Under the pieces are notes generated by a model that was not told the origin of the DNA, searched no databases, and was given only the letters and a program-made list of their open reading frames with translations. Both the position numbers and the translations under genes were made by a program. A stretch of 64,000 nt of DNA from Agrypnia vestita (lineage: Eukaryota; Arthropoda; Insecta; Trichoptera; Phryganeidae), in the NCBI GenBank assembly GCA_016648135.1, contig JADDOH010002063.1:124001-188000 (forward strand), read 5' to 3'. Within the stretch, counting starts at the first letter, position 1. Every line of letters starts with the position of its first letter. Below, piece after piece: positions 44,515-55,110 of this stretch.

Positions 44515-45530
44515 TGGGACATTGAAGGTTTTGCGCGACCGACTCGCCTGGTCTTGCTTCTTGTAATGCTGGGACGCAAGGCCGGGCGGAGAGGACGCTT
44601 TAGCATAAAATAATGCCAACCAGGCGGCGAATGTGTTGGGCTGATATGGACGCTTCGGCGCATAAGACAGCCCAGGGTATGTGGTGGGTCACCTTCAATG
44701 TACTTTTATTGTCATCAAATTGTAAATGCCGCGCACTACATAAAACAGAGAAAAACAGTTTGATCAGAGAATTGTAGATAGAGTAAAGATGTTTTAGGTT
44801 AAGCTAACAATAAAGCAGACCTGGACGTCGCTAATAATCAACGACAGTCGAGCATATTCGGATCCGCCTGAATATTTGGAGCTAAGCAAATGTTTCCAGG
44901 CCTTTTTGAATTCTGTAATTTTTTTTTAACTTCCTCTGTTACTCCTGGTCTTACTTCCTTTTCGGTAAATCGGGTTTTCGGAAAATGAGGCCCCTCGCAT
45001 TCGCGCCTTGTGCGACTCTATAAATCGGCCACTAGGCGTTTCGAATTCGGAAAGGTGTTTCACCGAGTGATACCATAAAGATCATATTTTCCACACAAGG
45101 GTTTTAGCCGAAACTCGGATACATATAGATAATTGAGCCCTTGCCCAAATTAGACTAGTTAAACTTAGTGCCAAGCAAGACTAGTTAAAAATCATTATAA
45201 ATATTGAGTTTTTCTAGATATTTTGGTACAAATATGCTTATCAGCGTTATCAAATTAAATATATAAATTCTTATGTATAAAACAAATAATCACAAACCTA
45301 CCAAATAATACGTCCAAAAAATCTCTAAAGCCTAGAAATATATTAAGAGAATGCATAATATCATTCGAAACAGAAGTTGCAATAAATTTCCTTTTTGAAA
45401 ACATATTCACCATTCCCGTCATATTTATCAGAACACTAGAAATACGATGCATAACAATGCAACAAAATGATCTCACTACTTTCGATTCACGCGAATTCAA
45501 TTCTTGTGAACATTTGCGCAAGGCCTATAA
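44515..45530. other. Spacer, possible second LINE 3' UTR, no gene
   Basis: GACATTGAAGGTTTTGCGCG at 44518 and CACCTTCAATGTAC at about 44690 bound a GC-rich 180-bp block that may be the remainder of the R1-type UTR. The rest is AT-rich; minus-strand ORFs are unsupported. Confidence 0.4.
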
Positions 45531-45570
45531 TCGAGGGGCACTTCGGTAGGGAGTTGTGATTCCCGCGACG

Positions 45571-45612
45571 TGACGTCACGCCGCGAGGCGAACCGATAAA
45601 AGTGGTATAAAA
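45571..45612 (+). promoter_or_regulatory. Candidate core promoter: CRE palindrome plus TATA box
   Basis: An exact cyclic-AMP response element, TGACGTCA, at 45571-45578 sits in a CpG-rich stretch (CGCGACG...CGCCGCGAGGCG). TATAAAA follows at 45606-45612, 27 bp downstream. A transcription start would be expected near 45635-45640. No clear initiator or coding exon is visible downstream, so the transcript, if any, is unknown. Confidence 0.35.
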
Positions 45613-45689
45613 ACGAAAACTTGGCAACAAAACGGCGCCAAACGGTCTGGGAGAAATGGGACAATTCATTACTTACACGCAATCGTGCG

Positions 45690-46437
45690 AGCCTCCTGTT
45701 TACAGATGTGGTTAGTAGGTCGTGTAATAAAAGAGCGCTTAGTTGTATTGTTGATGTTAATTTCTACCAGAGTTATGCTCCGGGAGTCAGTGAAAGTATA
45801 CAGTAAGGAAGGAGCACTTACTCCTTCCAGTCAGGAAACCCTATCGCTGACCGATGGACTTTGGATGTTTGGTTCACGACTGGAAGTACTTAGGTCAGCA
45901 AATCCACACAATGGAAACAATCGGACAATGGAAATTGGGTAATGCAATGTCCTTTGTTCAATGCTTACAGGTACAGCGGATGAAAAGCCCATGCTGGTAG
46001 GACTGCTGACGCTATGCAGACATTACCCTCACTCTGTATATGTGTATGTAAATACTCGTTTATAATATCATAAATAACTAGAGAAATAAATAAACAGGTA
46101 ACCCAGATATTGAAATGTAGTTAGTAGTGGGATTTAAAAGTTTTATTAATCAGTTCTCTCTTTCTCAAAAACCTTGAACGTTTTGTCTATGTAATTAGTT
46201 GTCGGACTGTGAATTTTGATTCGAAATTGATGTGAACATTTTGGAACGAATTTGCCATCACCTGGATAAATTTAGGAGATATGCCTTATTCAAAATACTC
46301 CTTCTTGGAACTTCGTGGAAAGAACCTGTTACATATATAATTTATACAACAATCAGGGGACTGATTCGGGGAACTTACGTATTTTTAGAAACCGGTTCGC
46401 TGGAAATGAAACCAATAAATAAATAAATAACAATAAA
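45690..46437. other. Spacer, no gene seen
   Basis: Contains a short palindrome GGAAGGAG...CTCCTTCC at about 45808-45829 and, at about 46410-46430, an AATAAATAAATAAATAA tail that may mark a LINE 3' end. No recognisable protein. Confidence 0.4.
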
Positions 46438-46480
46438 TTCTAAAATCACATATTCTACCACTGAATATGTGATTTTAGAA
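46438..46480. repeat. Perfect 18-bp hairpin
   Basis: TTCTAAAATCACATATTC (46438-46455), seven-base loop, and its exact complement (46463-46480). Too short for a typical insect pre-microRNA. Probably a small foldback remnant. Confidence 0.75.
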
Positions 46481-46489
46481 GCCCTATAT

Positions 46490-46760
46490 GCCAGGACAAG
46501 TCTTTATTCTTCTCCTTCTTTCAGTGCCTTTTCAGATTCCCCGACGTTGGCGATCACTTGTGCAAAAACCTCTCTGTCCAGCGCTGCCCGGAACAAATCC
46601 TCCACCCGTCCCATTTCAGTCCACTCTCTGATATTGCGCAGCCAGGAAATTGGCTTTCTACCAGCTCTACGTCTTCCATCTATCTAGTCCTCGAGTATTA
46701 GTCGGAGGAGACGATATTTTTCCCCACGTAGCACGTGACCTAAATAAGAAAACTTCTTCA
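46490..46760 (-). pseudogene. RTE-like LINE, ORF C-terminal relic
   Basis: The minus strand reads KKFSYLGHVLRGEKYRLLRL then ILED near 46755-46690. After a stop it reads DGRRRAGRKPISWLRNIREW, EDLFRAALDREVFAQVIANV and an acidic tail. The order (LGHVLR, GRKxxSWLRNIRxW, LFRxAxDRExFxxxIANV) is the standard end of RTE-type ORFs. Few changes are visible over the last 60 codons, so this is a better preserved copy than those at 9852 and 18001, but it is 5'-truncated. Confidence 0.85.
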
Positions 46761-47047
46761 CTTTAACATTACACGGTAGCTATCTATTGGCTCCAGCTCT
46801 TTGTTACACGATTTTATTTAGCTCCACTTGGCGGGTTTTTTTGTCACCGAATTTAAAAATCGAAATGTCAGTAACTTTCCGACTAGGTAGGGCTCTGAAT
46901 CTGAAATCGTATATTTCCTGTGGCAATGCTATATTCCATGGTACCTAATGCTATTTCCCTTGGTAATGCTACTCAATTGTTTTCAACATGGTTCCTTCGA
47001 TATTTTGAGAGATATTTTGAGACAAACAATTTTAATATTTCATATAA
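46761..47047. other. Spacer, possibly more of the RTE relic
   Basis: Directly upstream, on the minus strand, of the RTE relic. No conserved block could be read, but decayed LINE sequence is likely in the first 100 bp. Confidence 0.35.
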
Positions 47048-47103
47048 CCCTTTCAGCACGGATCGATACGATCGTGCGTTCACGTTATGTAGATATCATA
47101 TAT

Positions 47104-47195
47104 ATATATGTTAGTTCTAACTACTTTGGGGGTAACCCGCGTCAAATGACGTTTTGACGCGGGTTACCCCCAAAGTAGTTAGAACTAACATATAT
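47104..47195. repeat. Perfect 43-bp-arm palindrome made of two facing repeat ends
   Basis: Arms 47104-47146 and 47153-47195 are exact complements (ATGTTAGTTCTAACTACTTT and GGGGGTAACCCGCGTCAAA in the left arm). The right arm plus its flank (TTGTACCCGTGAAAGCC) matches the end of the dispersed repeat at 58905-59325 in reverse orientation. So the palindrome is two inverted copies of that repeat end. Confidence 0.85.
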
Positions 47196-47219
47196 TGTAC
47201 CCGTGAAAGCCTTAGATTT

Positions 47220-47256
<37 letters not shown>

Positions 47257-47290
47257 TAGATATATATATATATATATTATATATATATAT

Positions 47291-47402
47291 TAACTAAAAA
47301 CCGTTTTTCGGGTTCAAACCGGGCTGCAATGATGGCGCGTATACGCGCAGTACAGCGCACGATCATTGCAGGCCGGTTTGAACCCGAAAAACGGTTTAGT
47401 TA
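47291..47402. mobile_element. MITE-like palindrome, about 40-bp arms
   Basis: TAACTAAAAACCGTTTTTCG and GGTTCAAACC on the left pair with GGTTTGAACCCGAAAAACGG and TTTAGTTA on the right, with a small length difference. The inner part is GCAATGAT/ATCATTGC around GGCGCGTATACGCGC, itself palindromic. Confidence 0.8.
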
Positions 47403-47459
47403 GCGGGAAATATTTTTTTATGTGAACGCACGATCGAATCGATCCGGACTAAAAGGGAT

Positions 47460-48044
47460 TAAAAAAATAACAAAATAGAAACAAATGTGTTTTAACGATT
47501 CTTGTCAAGTTAAGTATTATAAATATAAATTTTTGTAAAATAGTATATTTTTGCGATAATTTTGTGAACAATTAATTATGTACCCGATAGTTTAGTATAG
47601 TTTCTAGTTTGTTAATTTTAAAAATTAATCTTGTAATCCGAAGCAAACTTATAAAAGCATATCCTCATTTTTTTGCTGATTGTTTCCCTTTCATCAATCT
47701 CCTGGGAGAAATGTAATTATGGTGAATGATGTGTGTTTGATATAATATAAATCATGTCTTCCTCGTTTCCGATAACAGCACTCATTCTCCGGCCTCAGTC
47801 CGGAACAACAAGAAATTAATTACAATTTATCACATGCTATTTCTACGAAGCATTATTGATGTACGTTAATGGCATCGTGTAACAATGGGATAGCTCGAAT
47901 GGCGTTATCGCTACACGAAACCGACAATTTAGAAATAATCATTATTTAAGTTTCTTTAAAAATAGCAACAATCACCGCCATCACTCTGCGAGTAAGTTGT
48001 GTGCACTAGTGATGGGTCCGCTCTGTACTCACTACTACAATGTA
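47460..48044. other. Spacer, no gene seen
   Basis: AT-rich. Nothing recognised. Confidence 0.5.
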
Positions 48045-48085
48045 ATTTTTTACGTGAAATTTTTGGAAAATTTCACGTAAAAAAT
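48045..48085. repeat. Perfect 19-bp hairpin with three-base loop
   Basis: ATTTTTTACGTGAAATTTT (48045-48063), TGG, then the exact complement (48067-48085). Stem is AT-rich apart from ACGTGA. Confidence 0.8.
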
Positions 48086-48119
48086 ACACTATGTTGATGT
48101 AGTTATATGAAGAATTTTC

Positions 48120-48260
48120 TGTAATCTGTAACAACCCCCCCCCCCTATGGTTTGAAAAATTTTTTGGAGCTATGAAGAAATTTTTGGGATGTAGCTAAAC
48201 GGAGAAATCTTTGGAAACTGTAACAACCCCCCCCCCCATGGTTAAAAATTTTTTGGAATC
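48120..48260. repeat. Two 92-bp units each with an 11-base C-run
   Basis: CTGTAACAA followed by C-runs at 48135-48145 and 48227-48237, each followed by (T)ATGGTT and AAAAATTTTTTGGA. The period is 92 bp. Unstable, slippage-prone sequence; a T-run of about 17 follows near 48285. Confidence 0.8.
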
Positions 48261-48339
48261 GAGCGAAGAAATCTGTCTGGCGACCTTTTTTTTTTTTTTT
48301 TAGGTCGCCAAATTTTTATTTGGGAAAAAAATACTTCAT

Positions 48340-48425
48340 TTCATTTAAAAATTTACTTCACTATTACTTCATTTCATTACTTCACTTCATTATTATTACA
48401 ATTACTTCATTTCATTACTTCAAGT
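48340..48425. repeat. TTCATTTCATTACTTCA microsatellite-like tract
   Basis: ATTACTTCA(T/C)TTCA recurs about five times with one interruption, continuing as ACTTCA/TTCATTTTG-like elements to about 48520. Confidence 0.7.
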
Positions 48426-48529
48426 AGTTTTTACTACAATTGTAGTGTACACTTTGTAGTCTTCAAACTGGTGAACGTGTGTGTGTTGTAGTCTTCATTT
48501 TGAAATGAAGTTTTTCCCTTCGCTAGTGT

Positions 48530-49930
48530 GCACCCGTGTGTAGTAGTCGGGCATCTTTATTATAGCCCGCATTGCCTAAAAGTGAGCAAAATTTCCTATA
48601 CGAATCTGTTGAAAGTCACGAAACAATTTGTGTTAGGATGCTAAGTGAATAAATTATCCGTAAATATATATTACCTACAGCATGTTAATGAAAAGTATTC
48701 CCAAACAAGTTCAGCAACAAGTTTCTGCTAACCCGGCTCCCGAAATCCATCGATTCAAACTTTGATCCAGTGAATTTAAAAATAGACTTAATTAAACACA
48801 TAAATACAATTTAAGTTTCTTATCCATTGCTATAATTTTAGAGTTTATTTAGGAAATGCTATAAAAATAAGTTTCAAAAATATAATCATTATTTAATTGT
48901 TATAAGAAATTTATATTTGCGTGATGCTGCGGAAAAATTTTCAAATTGTAAACAAACGCCTAAAAGAAGGCATAAAAGTGCGAATTTAACATTTTTTCAG
49001 TTTCCTATTTAGGGTTTAACAATTATAATATTTGAATACACTACAGATAGTTACGGAAATAAACGTCAGGATAAAGAGTGGGCATGACATCTCTCAGGTT
49101 CAAATGACCGTCTCGGAAGAACAAATGTACAACATTATCATCAAACCAATAGACGTAGACGCAGGTCAAGCAAGTCATGAAGTAAACCTCCAGATTATAG
49201 AACTTTTCCAGCGTTCAAGCCGTTCAATAGTCTTTGGCCGACCACGTATAGGTCTTGTGGGAGGCCTAGAGCTGACAATGTGGAAAAAATCGCTAAAATG
49301 AAATAGCTCAACATCGGAACGCCTGGAGAGTGGTCGCGGATGGCCTCGAATTTTTACTAGTCCGTAGTATCAAAAGAATAAACAAAATATGTGGGTATAA
49401 AATAAAAGTTGACTTTTGAAAAAAGTATATGTAGTTGGAAAAATTTTGTTATTTTAAATGACTTTTTAGTGAAAAGGTGTTATTACAATTTGAACGCAGG
49501 TTGATAAGAACAGTATATACCGTAAAACATCCACTGCTGAATAAACAGTGCTAAGTTAATCAACAATAATAAACCGACGGATATGTTTGCCGTGCGGCTT
49601 TATCATAATTTACACAGCCAACGCATATGGGAAAAACGCCACAATTCATTTAAATAACAAACACTCGGTACACTGAAGTGATATATGACTATGGTTGTCT
49701 GGATACCGAACAATGATAGGCATACACATATGAAAAATGTAGGAATGCATTTGGGAATGAACGGCCAACACCGCAGCGCGAGCCGTTTTCGGTCCACGAT
49801 CATTTAAATTAAAAATTGTTATAAATATTTCGCAGATTTTTCCGTTTCCGATTACTACCGGCAATACCATTTATTTTTTCTCCTTACTAAAATTATAATT
49901 TAACATAATCCCTTATGAGTAACAGTAACA
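48530..49930. other. Spacer of 1.4 kb, possible LINE scrap near 49030-49340
   Basis: An 89-codon ORF at 49032-49301 is not recognised as such. A shifted frame reads CGRPRADNVEKIAKMK near 49255-49305, loosely like the GRPxxRWxDxIxK segment of LINE endonuclease-RT ORFs. Evidence is weak. Minus-strand ORFs at 49603-49870 have no features. Confidence 0.3.
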
Positions 49931-50542
49931 TCATACCTATAAAAACTCAATGTCTGTCTGTCTGTTCTCCATACAAATCTTCACCGTTTGTCCGATTCCA
50001 ATCCAATTTTGCATACTTATGCTTTAGGACCCGGCGGGTAACATTTCCCTTCTCCCCTTTTACCCCTTCCCCTTCTCCTGATATATTTTCAATGCAAATC
50101 TGTACCGTTTGACCGATCGGACTCAACATTTGTAAATTTATTCTTTAGGACCCGGCGAGTAATATTAGAGACATTTTCCCTCTCCCCTTTTACTCCTTCG
50201 ATCGATCTGTCCCAAATTTTGCATTCTTATCCTTTAGGACGAGGCGGGTTATATAGGCGAAATTTCCTCCTTTCCTCTACTCCCCCCCCCCGCCCGCACC
50301 CGATATGTTTTCTGTACAAATCTACACCTCTTGACCAATTGAACCCAAATGTTGCATACATATTCCCGACGGGAAAAATATGCCACATTTCTTCCCTAGA
50401 CATCCTATCCATCCCAGCCGTGATTAAATGGAAACATTGTTTTAATTAGAGGCTTTACTAAACAGTTGAGCCTTTTTTCCCCCACAAATTTATTTTCAAC
50501 TTAATCCTTAACCCGTGCAACGCCGGATACGAACAGCAGTAG
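49931..50542 (+). mobile_element. Helitron-like element H1, copy g, near full length
   Basis: Starts TCATACCTATAAAAACTC after an A at 49930, followed by the CTGTCTGTCTG start domain and four monomers with ACCCGGCGGGTAACAT. The H1 3' domain is CTTAACCCGTGCAACGCCGG. The expected CTAG is decayed (GTAG at about 50539-50542, before a T). A C-run at about 50282-50290 lies in one monomer. Confidence 0.68.
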
Positions 50543-50892
50543 TATTATAAATTCTGATCACTACGCCAGTGTAATAATATCAGCTTTTCTGTTTGATATG
50601 AACGTCTGATCTGTCAAAATCAGCCGACATTTGACTCGTGGTACCCACAATACAAAGGTAATAGAAAGAGTGAATATTTCAGGGGTATGCAGTGAGAACA
50701 AAAAGCATGACTTTTTCCTAAGCATATATTTTAAAAAGAAACCGAAATAAGATATATATCTCGTAATATTCCGTAATATCAAAGTAATTAACGTGTTATT
50801 CCATTTAATATTTAATATTAATATTTTAAAATATTCTGCCAGATAAATATTTAATTTTGTTTTCTTATGGGTTAAAGGAAACATTCTGATCA
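50543..50892. other. Spacer, no gene seen
   Basis: AT-rich. The 138-codon minus-strand ORF at 50561-50977 overlaps the following LINE fragment on the wrong strand and has no recognisable motif. Confidence 0.45.
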
Positions 50893-51275
50893 ACAAAAGA
50901 TCGATAATGTTTCCTTCAGATGATTTGTTCAGAATTTTTGACGTTCTTGATCTGAGGCAATTGGACATTAAAATCATACTTACAAAATTTCACAAGGACA
51001 GAATTGCACACAATAGAACTCAACAAACATGTGTCACAAGGCAAGCAAGAAAAATTAATTTTGTTGTGCCTAACACGAAAACCTCTTTTGGGCAAAGACA
51101 CATAAATTGCACTGCCCCTCGTGTCTTCAATAAGTTATCTGACGAAATTAAGGCAATTGTTAGACTCGGTTAATTGTTAATTATAACTGCTCCAGAAAAG
51201 GTTAAACCTGGAACGGCGTTACAAGCTAATGTAAAAAAGTGTATTTGTAATAAAAGATAAAATAAATAAAATTAT
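50893..51275 (+). pseudogene. CR1/Daphne-like LINE, extreme C-terminus and tail
   Basis: The frame from 50907 reads PSDDLFRIFDVLDLRQLDIK, TRQARKINFVVPNTKTSFGQ and NCTAPRVFNKLSDEIKAI, stopping at 51173. The TR(x)A...FGQRxxxxxAPRxxNxLxxxIK pattern is the conserved end of Daphne/CR1-type ORF2. About 80 bp of UTR and an AAAATAAATAAAATTA tail (about 51259-51275) follow. It is 5'-truncated. It is from the same LINE type as the RT fragment at the window start, though not necessarily the same family. Confidence 0.8.
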
Positions 51276-53018
51276 TTTGTGTACACCGTGCCGCAGTAAA
51301 ATTCTTGGCGCAAAATTTATGGGTAATTGTAATCAGCAGGTTTTTTCCAAACATACTATTAAGTCAACTATGCTCTACGGGTCAATATTGAGCGAGTACA
51401 AGGAAATAGAAGGAAAAGATGTGGTGGAATCACACGACTAGGCAAAATTCCAAATATTTATTATCTATGGTTCTTTTAGGTTCCTAGAAAAAAAGTAATA
51501 CTCAAAAAGTCCATTCTGCATCATTCACATCTCATTCTGGATACTGCATCATTCTGCTCCGCTTTAATCTATCCTGAGTCTATCCGATCGAATCTTTAAA
51601 ATCACAAGTAACAGAAGATACCAGTGTTGAGCGTGTTCTTCCCGGTTTTTTTCTTTCGCTCTCGATACTCGTGGCTTTATGAGTCATTTGATATTTCACT
51701 CTTAGCATCACGTGTCCATATCCCGAGTCCGGCATTATTATATTTTTCAGGAATAGAGGCCACACTAAGAAACAACTTATAATAAACATTGAATTTCAAT
51801 ATCATTGGATGATTTGGCAAACACCTCGTTGCGCAAAATTTTAATTTTAAATATATTTCTTTATTTAAACTTTATTTACACAAAATTTCAGTTATTTATT
51901 AATTATAGTTTCGAGAGGAGCGGTCCCTCATCATCCCTATATCAGATGTAGCTAATAACTTAAGTACACTTAATTTTGTTCGGTATTGTGACTTTCACCT
52001 CGCAGCATCATTTTCATCTCAGCCACATGCTTCTTGTCCATCTTTATACAACACTCTGACTCATAGTTAGCCTAACCACTGTTTTATAAACCTGTCCCTT
52101 TGTCTTTATCAGAATCCTGTGAAAACATTACATTCCACTAATAATAATACAAGCTTCTGCTTACCTACGCTCAATTACAATTTAGCATTAAAAATGACAA
52201 CAGTCTAAGTAACCATTTAGCAGACAATTATTCACAAAAAGTTATAACAATCTCTCGTTGCACTCTGACCTTATAAAACAAAACAAAAAATAAAACAATC
52301 GAGTGAAAGGTCGCAGCACAGATTTCCGCACGACCTCGGCCGAATGTCGCTCCATCTCATCCGCAATAGATGGACCATCCAGGGCACGCGCCGGCGCCAA
52401 ACGGTGCAAATCATCGGCGCAGCCTCAGGGACCTTCCGGAATGGACGGACAACGCTTTCGATCGGATGGCTGTAATTTGCAAGAGAATATGCGATTACGG
52501 TGACCCGGGGTTTCCGCGATATACGGATGGCCGGCCGAAGTGTTCCGTCTTTACCGACAGACCGATTCTTCAACGACAACCTGAGGTATAATGCCGTATC
52601 CTTTGTTTTACTAGACAATAACAGAGAGGATATGTGTCCATATGTATATCTGTGGAACTGTATACAAATGAAGAACACGCTGCATGAAAGGATTACAGAA
52701 AAAAACTTCTTTTTTTCAAATATTAAATATATGTATATTAAATAGAGTGTCGCACTATTGAGCACTAACTTGCAAGGCAGGCATCCGTAAGCACGTTTTT
52801 GCAAAATCTAAATTTTGATGTGGAAACTTTATAACCCAAACAGTAGATATTAACAAATATGGCGGACTTATTTAAAATGTTATTTTATGTGTATAGTAAA
52901 AGCAGCAATGTCCACTTTTTGGAAGCAAACCCAGCAATATTCGTACTTAAAAGTTAAATATTTATTTATATACGTATATTAAAGGAATACTGAAGTGGCA
53001 ATTGTTTTTAAAAACTTA
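51276..53018. other. Spacer of 1.7 kb with a GC-rich island
   Basis: No gene called. About 52300-52590 is GC-rich and CpG-rich (GGGCACGCGCCGGCGCCAAA; GGCCGGCCGAAGTG). ORFs of up to 177 codons on either strand overlap it, but none shows a domain and they conflict with each other. Near 51904 there is a short interspersed match to 10630. Good candidate for a conserved non-coding element. Confidence 0.35.
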
Positions 53019-53979
53019 TCTATACCTATAAAATTGTCTGTCTGTCTGTCTGTTCTCTATACAAATCCACACCGTTTGTCCGATTCGATTCAAGTTTTGC
53101 ATACCCGGCGGGTAACATAGGCAACATTTCATCCCTATTCTCATATTTATATGTCATATATTTATATATCATATATCCCTCCCCCTGACATATTTTCAAT
53201 GCATATCTGTACAGTTTGACCGATCGGACTCGAAATTTGTAAACTTATTCTTTAGGATTCGGCGGGTAACATAGGCCTTAGCCTTAGCCTTATCTAATGG
53301 CAAACAGAGTACCGGGTCACTAGTGGACCCCTTGCTCTTCCATCATGATGTATCAGTGAAGGGCTTTCTTTACTTCACTTGTGAAAAAACATAGAAAATT
53401 GGGGGGGGGGGTATTACTGCTTATGGTGCCGCAGGGGTGGGGGGGGTAACATAGGCAACATTTCCTTCTTATTCTCATACCCCTTCCCCTCCCCCTGACA
53501 TATTTTCGATGCAAATCTGTACCGTTTGACCATCAGAATCAAAATTTGGAAACTTATTTTTTAGGACTCGGCGGGTAACATAGGCGCCATTTCTTCCCTA
53601 TTCTCATACCCCTTCCCCTCCGCCTGACATATTTTCGAATATGTACCGCTTGACTGATTGGACTCAAAATTTGGAAACTTATTCTTTAGGACTCGGCGGG
53701 TAACATAGGCAATATTTCCTCCCTATTCTCTTACCCCTTCCCCTCCCCCTGACATATTTTCGATGCAAATCTGTCCCTTTCGGCCGATCGGACCTCAAAA
53801 TTTGGAAACTTATTCGTTAAGACTCGGCAGGTAACATATGTGACATTTCCCCCTATTCTTTTAACCCTTCCCCCCCGCTTATATATTTTCGATGCAAATG
53901 TATACCCATACGAATCGAACGTTTGTTTACCCTGACAAATTTATTTTAAACCCGTGCAACGCCGTGTAAGGACAGCTAG
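53019..53979 (+). mobile_element. Helitron-like element H1, copy h, full length
   Basis: Best complete copy: TCTATACCTATAAAATTG after an A at 53018, and GGACAGCTAG (CTAG 53976-53979) before a T. It holds six or seven monomers of 105-130 bp. A foreign 170-bp block (about 53277-53440, including GCCTTAGCCTTAGCCTTA and a 13-base G-run) interrupts one monomer and is bracketed by a repeated GTAACATAGGC, either a duplication of target or two monomer ends. Confidence 0.72.
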
Positions 53980-53980
53980 T

Positions 53981-54599
53981 TTTCAATAAGATGTAGTCTT
54001 TTTACATACACTTCGTTGAGTAGTAAAACTTTTTTGTATTTAACTCAGAAACACCTCAGCGAGATTTTGCTGCCATGGCTTTCATACCCTCCATGTATTG
54101 TTTCTTATTGTTTATGTAATTGTATTGTATACCTATGTATTGTATGTATTGGTCATCCTCATCGAGTACAGATACAGCGGCTCATGTGAATCTACCTCCG
54201 ACGCTCCAAGAATAATAAGGGGAAGATAATGATGATGACTCTGGCGTCTGTTAACGGCAATAAAGATTTATTATTAGAAATCACTTTTACTTATAAGAAC
54301 AAACTTAACCGCTTCACATCTGGTGCACACCACAAATGTACCCAAAATTTGAGAGGAAGTCGTCATGTTCACAGGTATAATATTTTATCTTAATATTCAT
54401 GTTAACTCTTCTTGAGACTATTTTTGCCATCTATATATCTGCCGGATATATTTAGCCGTCCATATGCCGGGTTAAACACTAAATAAAATGGCATAAGAGA
54501 CATCGTGGAATCCAAGCAAAAATGGTTCAGGTTAGTGATTTTTGATTAAAGTTGTAAGATTTTATTATAGCTATTATTTGGGAGAGAAGTTTGTAGAAT
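53981..54599. other. Spacer, no gene seen
   Basis: AT-rich. Contains TGTATTG(TA)TG-type short repeats near 54100-54150. No coding motif. Confidence 0.5.
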
Positions 54600-54865
54600 T
54601 GTTCTAGAAATATGAAAATAAGAACAACTTCTTTAATATTGCAAGACACGTTTTACCTTATGATGACATTATCAATCTTACTATTTTACATTCAACTTGT
54701 GTTTATATGAAAACTATTGAAAGAAACAGCTATAGATTTTATGAACTTACGTTGTCGAATTTTAAATAGATTTATAAAGCCTCCATAAAGCGATACGCGT
54801 CTCGCAAAAATCAAACAAGTAGAATCAAAAAACAAGTATGTTTTTATTTTCATATGTCTTAATAT
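54600..54865. mobile_element. Diverged foldback repeat related to 56690-56870
   Basis: The left part (GAAAATAAGAACAACTTCTT, GACACGTTTTACCTTATGATG, CATTATCAATCTTACTATTTTACATTCAA) and right part (GCGATACGCGTCTCGCAAAA, TATGTTTTTATTTTCATATG) match the arms of the foldback at 56690-56870. Arms are diverged and the loop is longer. No coding capacity. Confidence 0.55.
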
Positions 54866-54956
54866 ATTTGTGTAAATAAGACCCATCGCTTATGCAATAT
54901 TTATTATAAATGAATTTTTTACTGTGATATATTCTGTTATCACATCAACAACATTA

Positions 54957-55110
54957 GCGGCCCTCGTAGCCCAGTGAGCACGACACTGACTTCTCGTACC
55001 GAGGGTTCCGAATTCGATTCCCGGTGAAGTTACAATAAATCTAGGTGATTAACTCAAGCTTGTGATCTTACGACTTCAGAAATTGGGCCTCTTGGCTTGT
55101 TAGGCGAATG
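54957..55110 (+). mobile_element. tRNA-derived SINE, second family
   Basis: Head with an A-box-like TAGCCCAGTGAGC (about 54967) and B-box-like AATTCGATTCCCGG (about 55010-55024), followed by a tRNA-unrelated body (CTTGTGATCTTACGACTTC, GGCCTCTTGGCTTGTTAGGC). The body end is indistinct. Layout is typical of insect tRNA SINEs; a single copy in the window, so ends are approximate. Confidence 0.6.

Larger units (their letters stand above)
47048..47457. mobile_element. Nested palindromic elements inside a CCCTTT...AAAGGG transposon
   Basis: Outer element: ends CCCTTTCAGCACGGATCGAT and the complement of CCCTTTTAGTCCGGATCGAT; the arms continue through GATCGTGCGTTCAC, about 37 bp with four mismatches. 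CCCTTT termini recall piggyBac-type elements; a TTAA duplication is not clear. Inside are two further palindromes (47104-47195 and 47291-47402) separated by (TA)n at about 47222-47290. No coding sequence. Confidence 0.75.

Noticed and set aside
46438..46480. Pre-microRNA hairpin
   Set aside because: 18-bp perfect stem and seven-base loop is shorter than insect pre-miRNAs; more like a small foldback.
47222..47290. (TA)n tract as a regulatory or replication element
   Set aside because: Simple TA microsatellite of the kind common in AT-rich insect DNA; nothing beyond its location in the nested palindromes sets it apart.
52271..52804. 177-codon minus-strand ORF over a GC island
   Set aside because: Overlaps three plus-strand ORFs over the same DNA; residues show no family pattern and the N-terminal part is in low-complexity AT-rich sequence.
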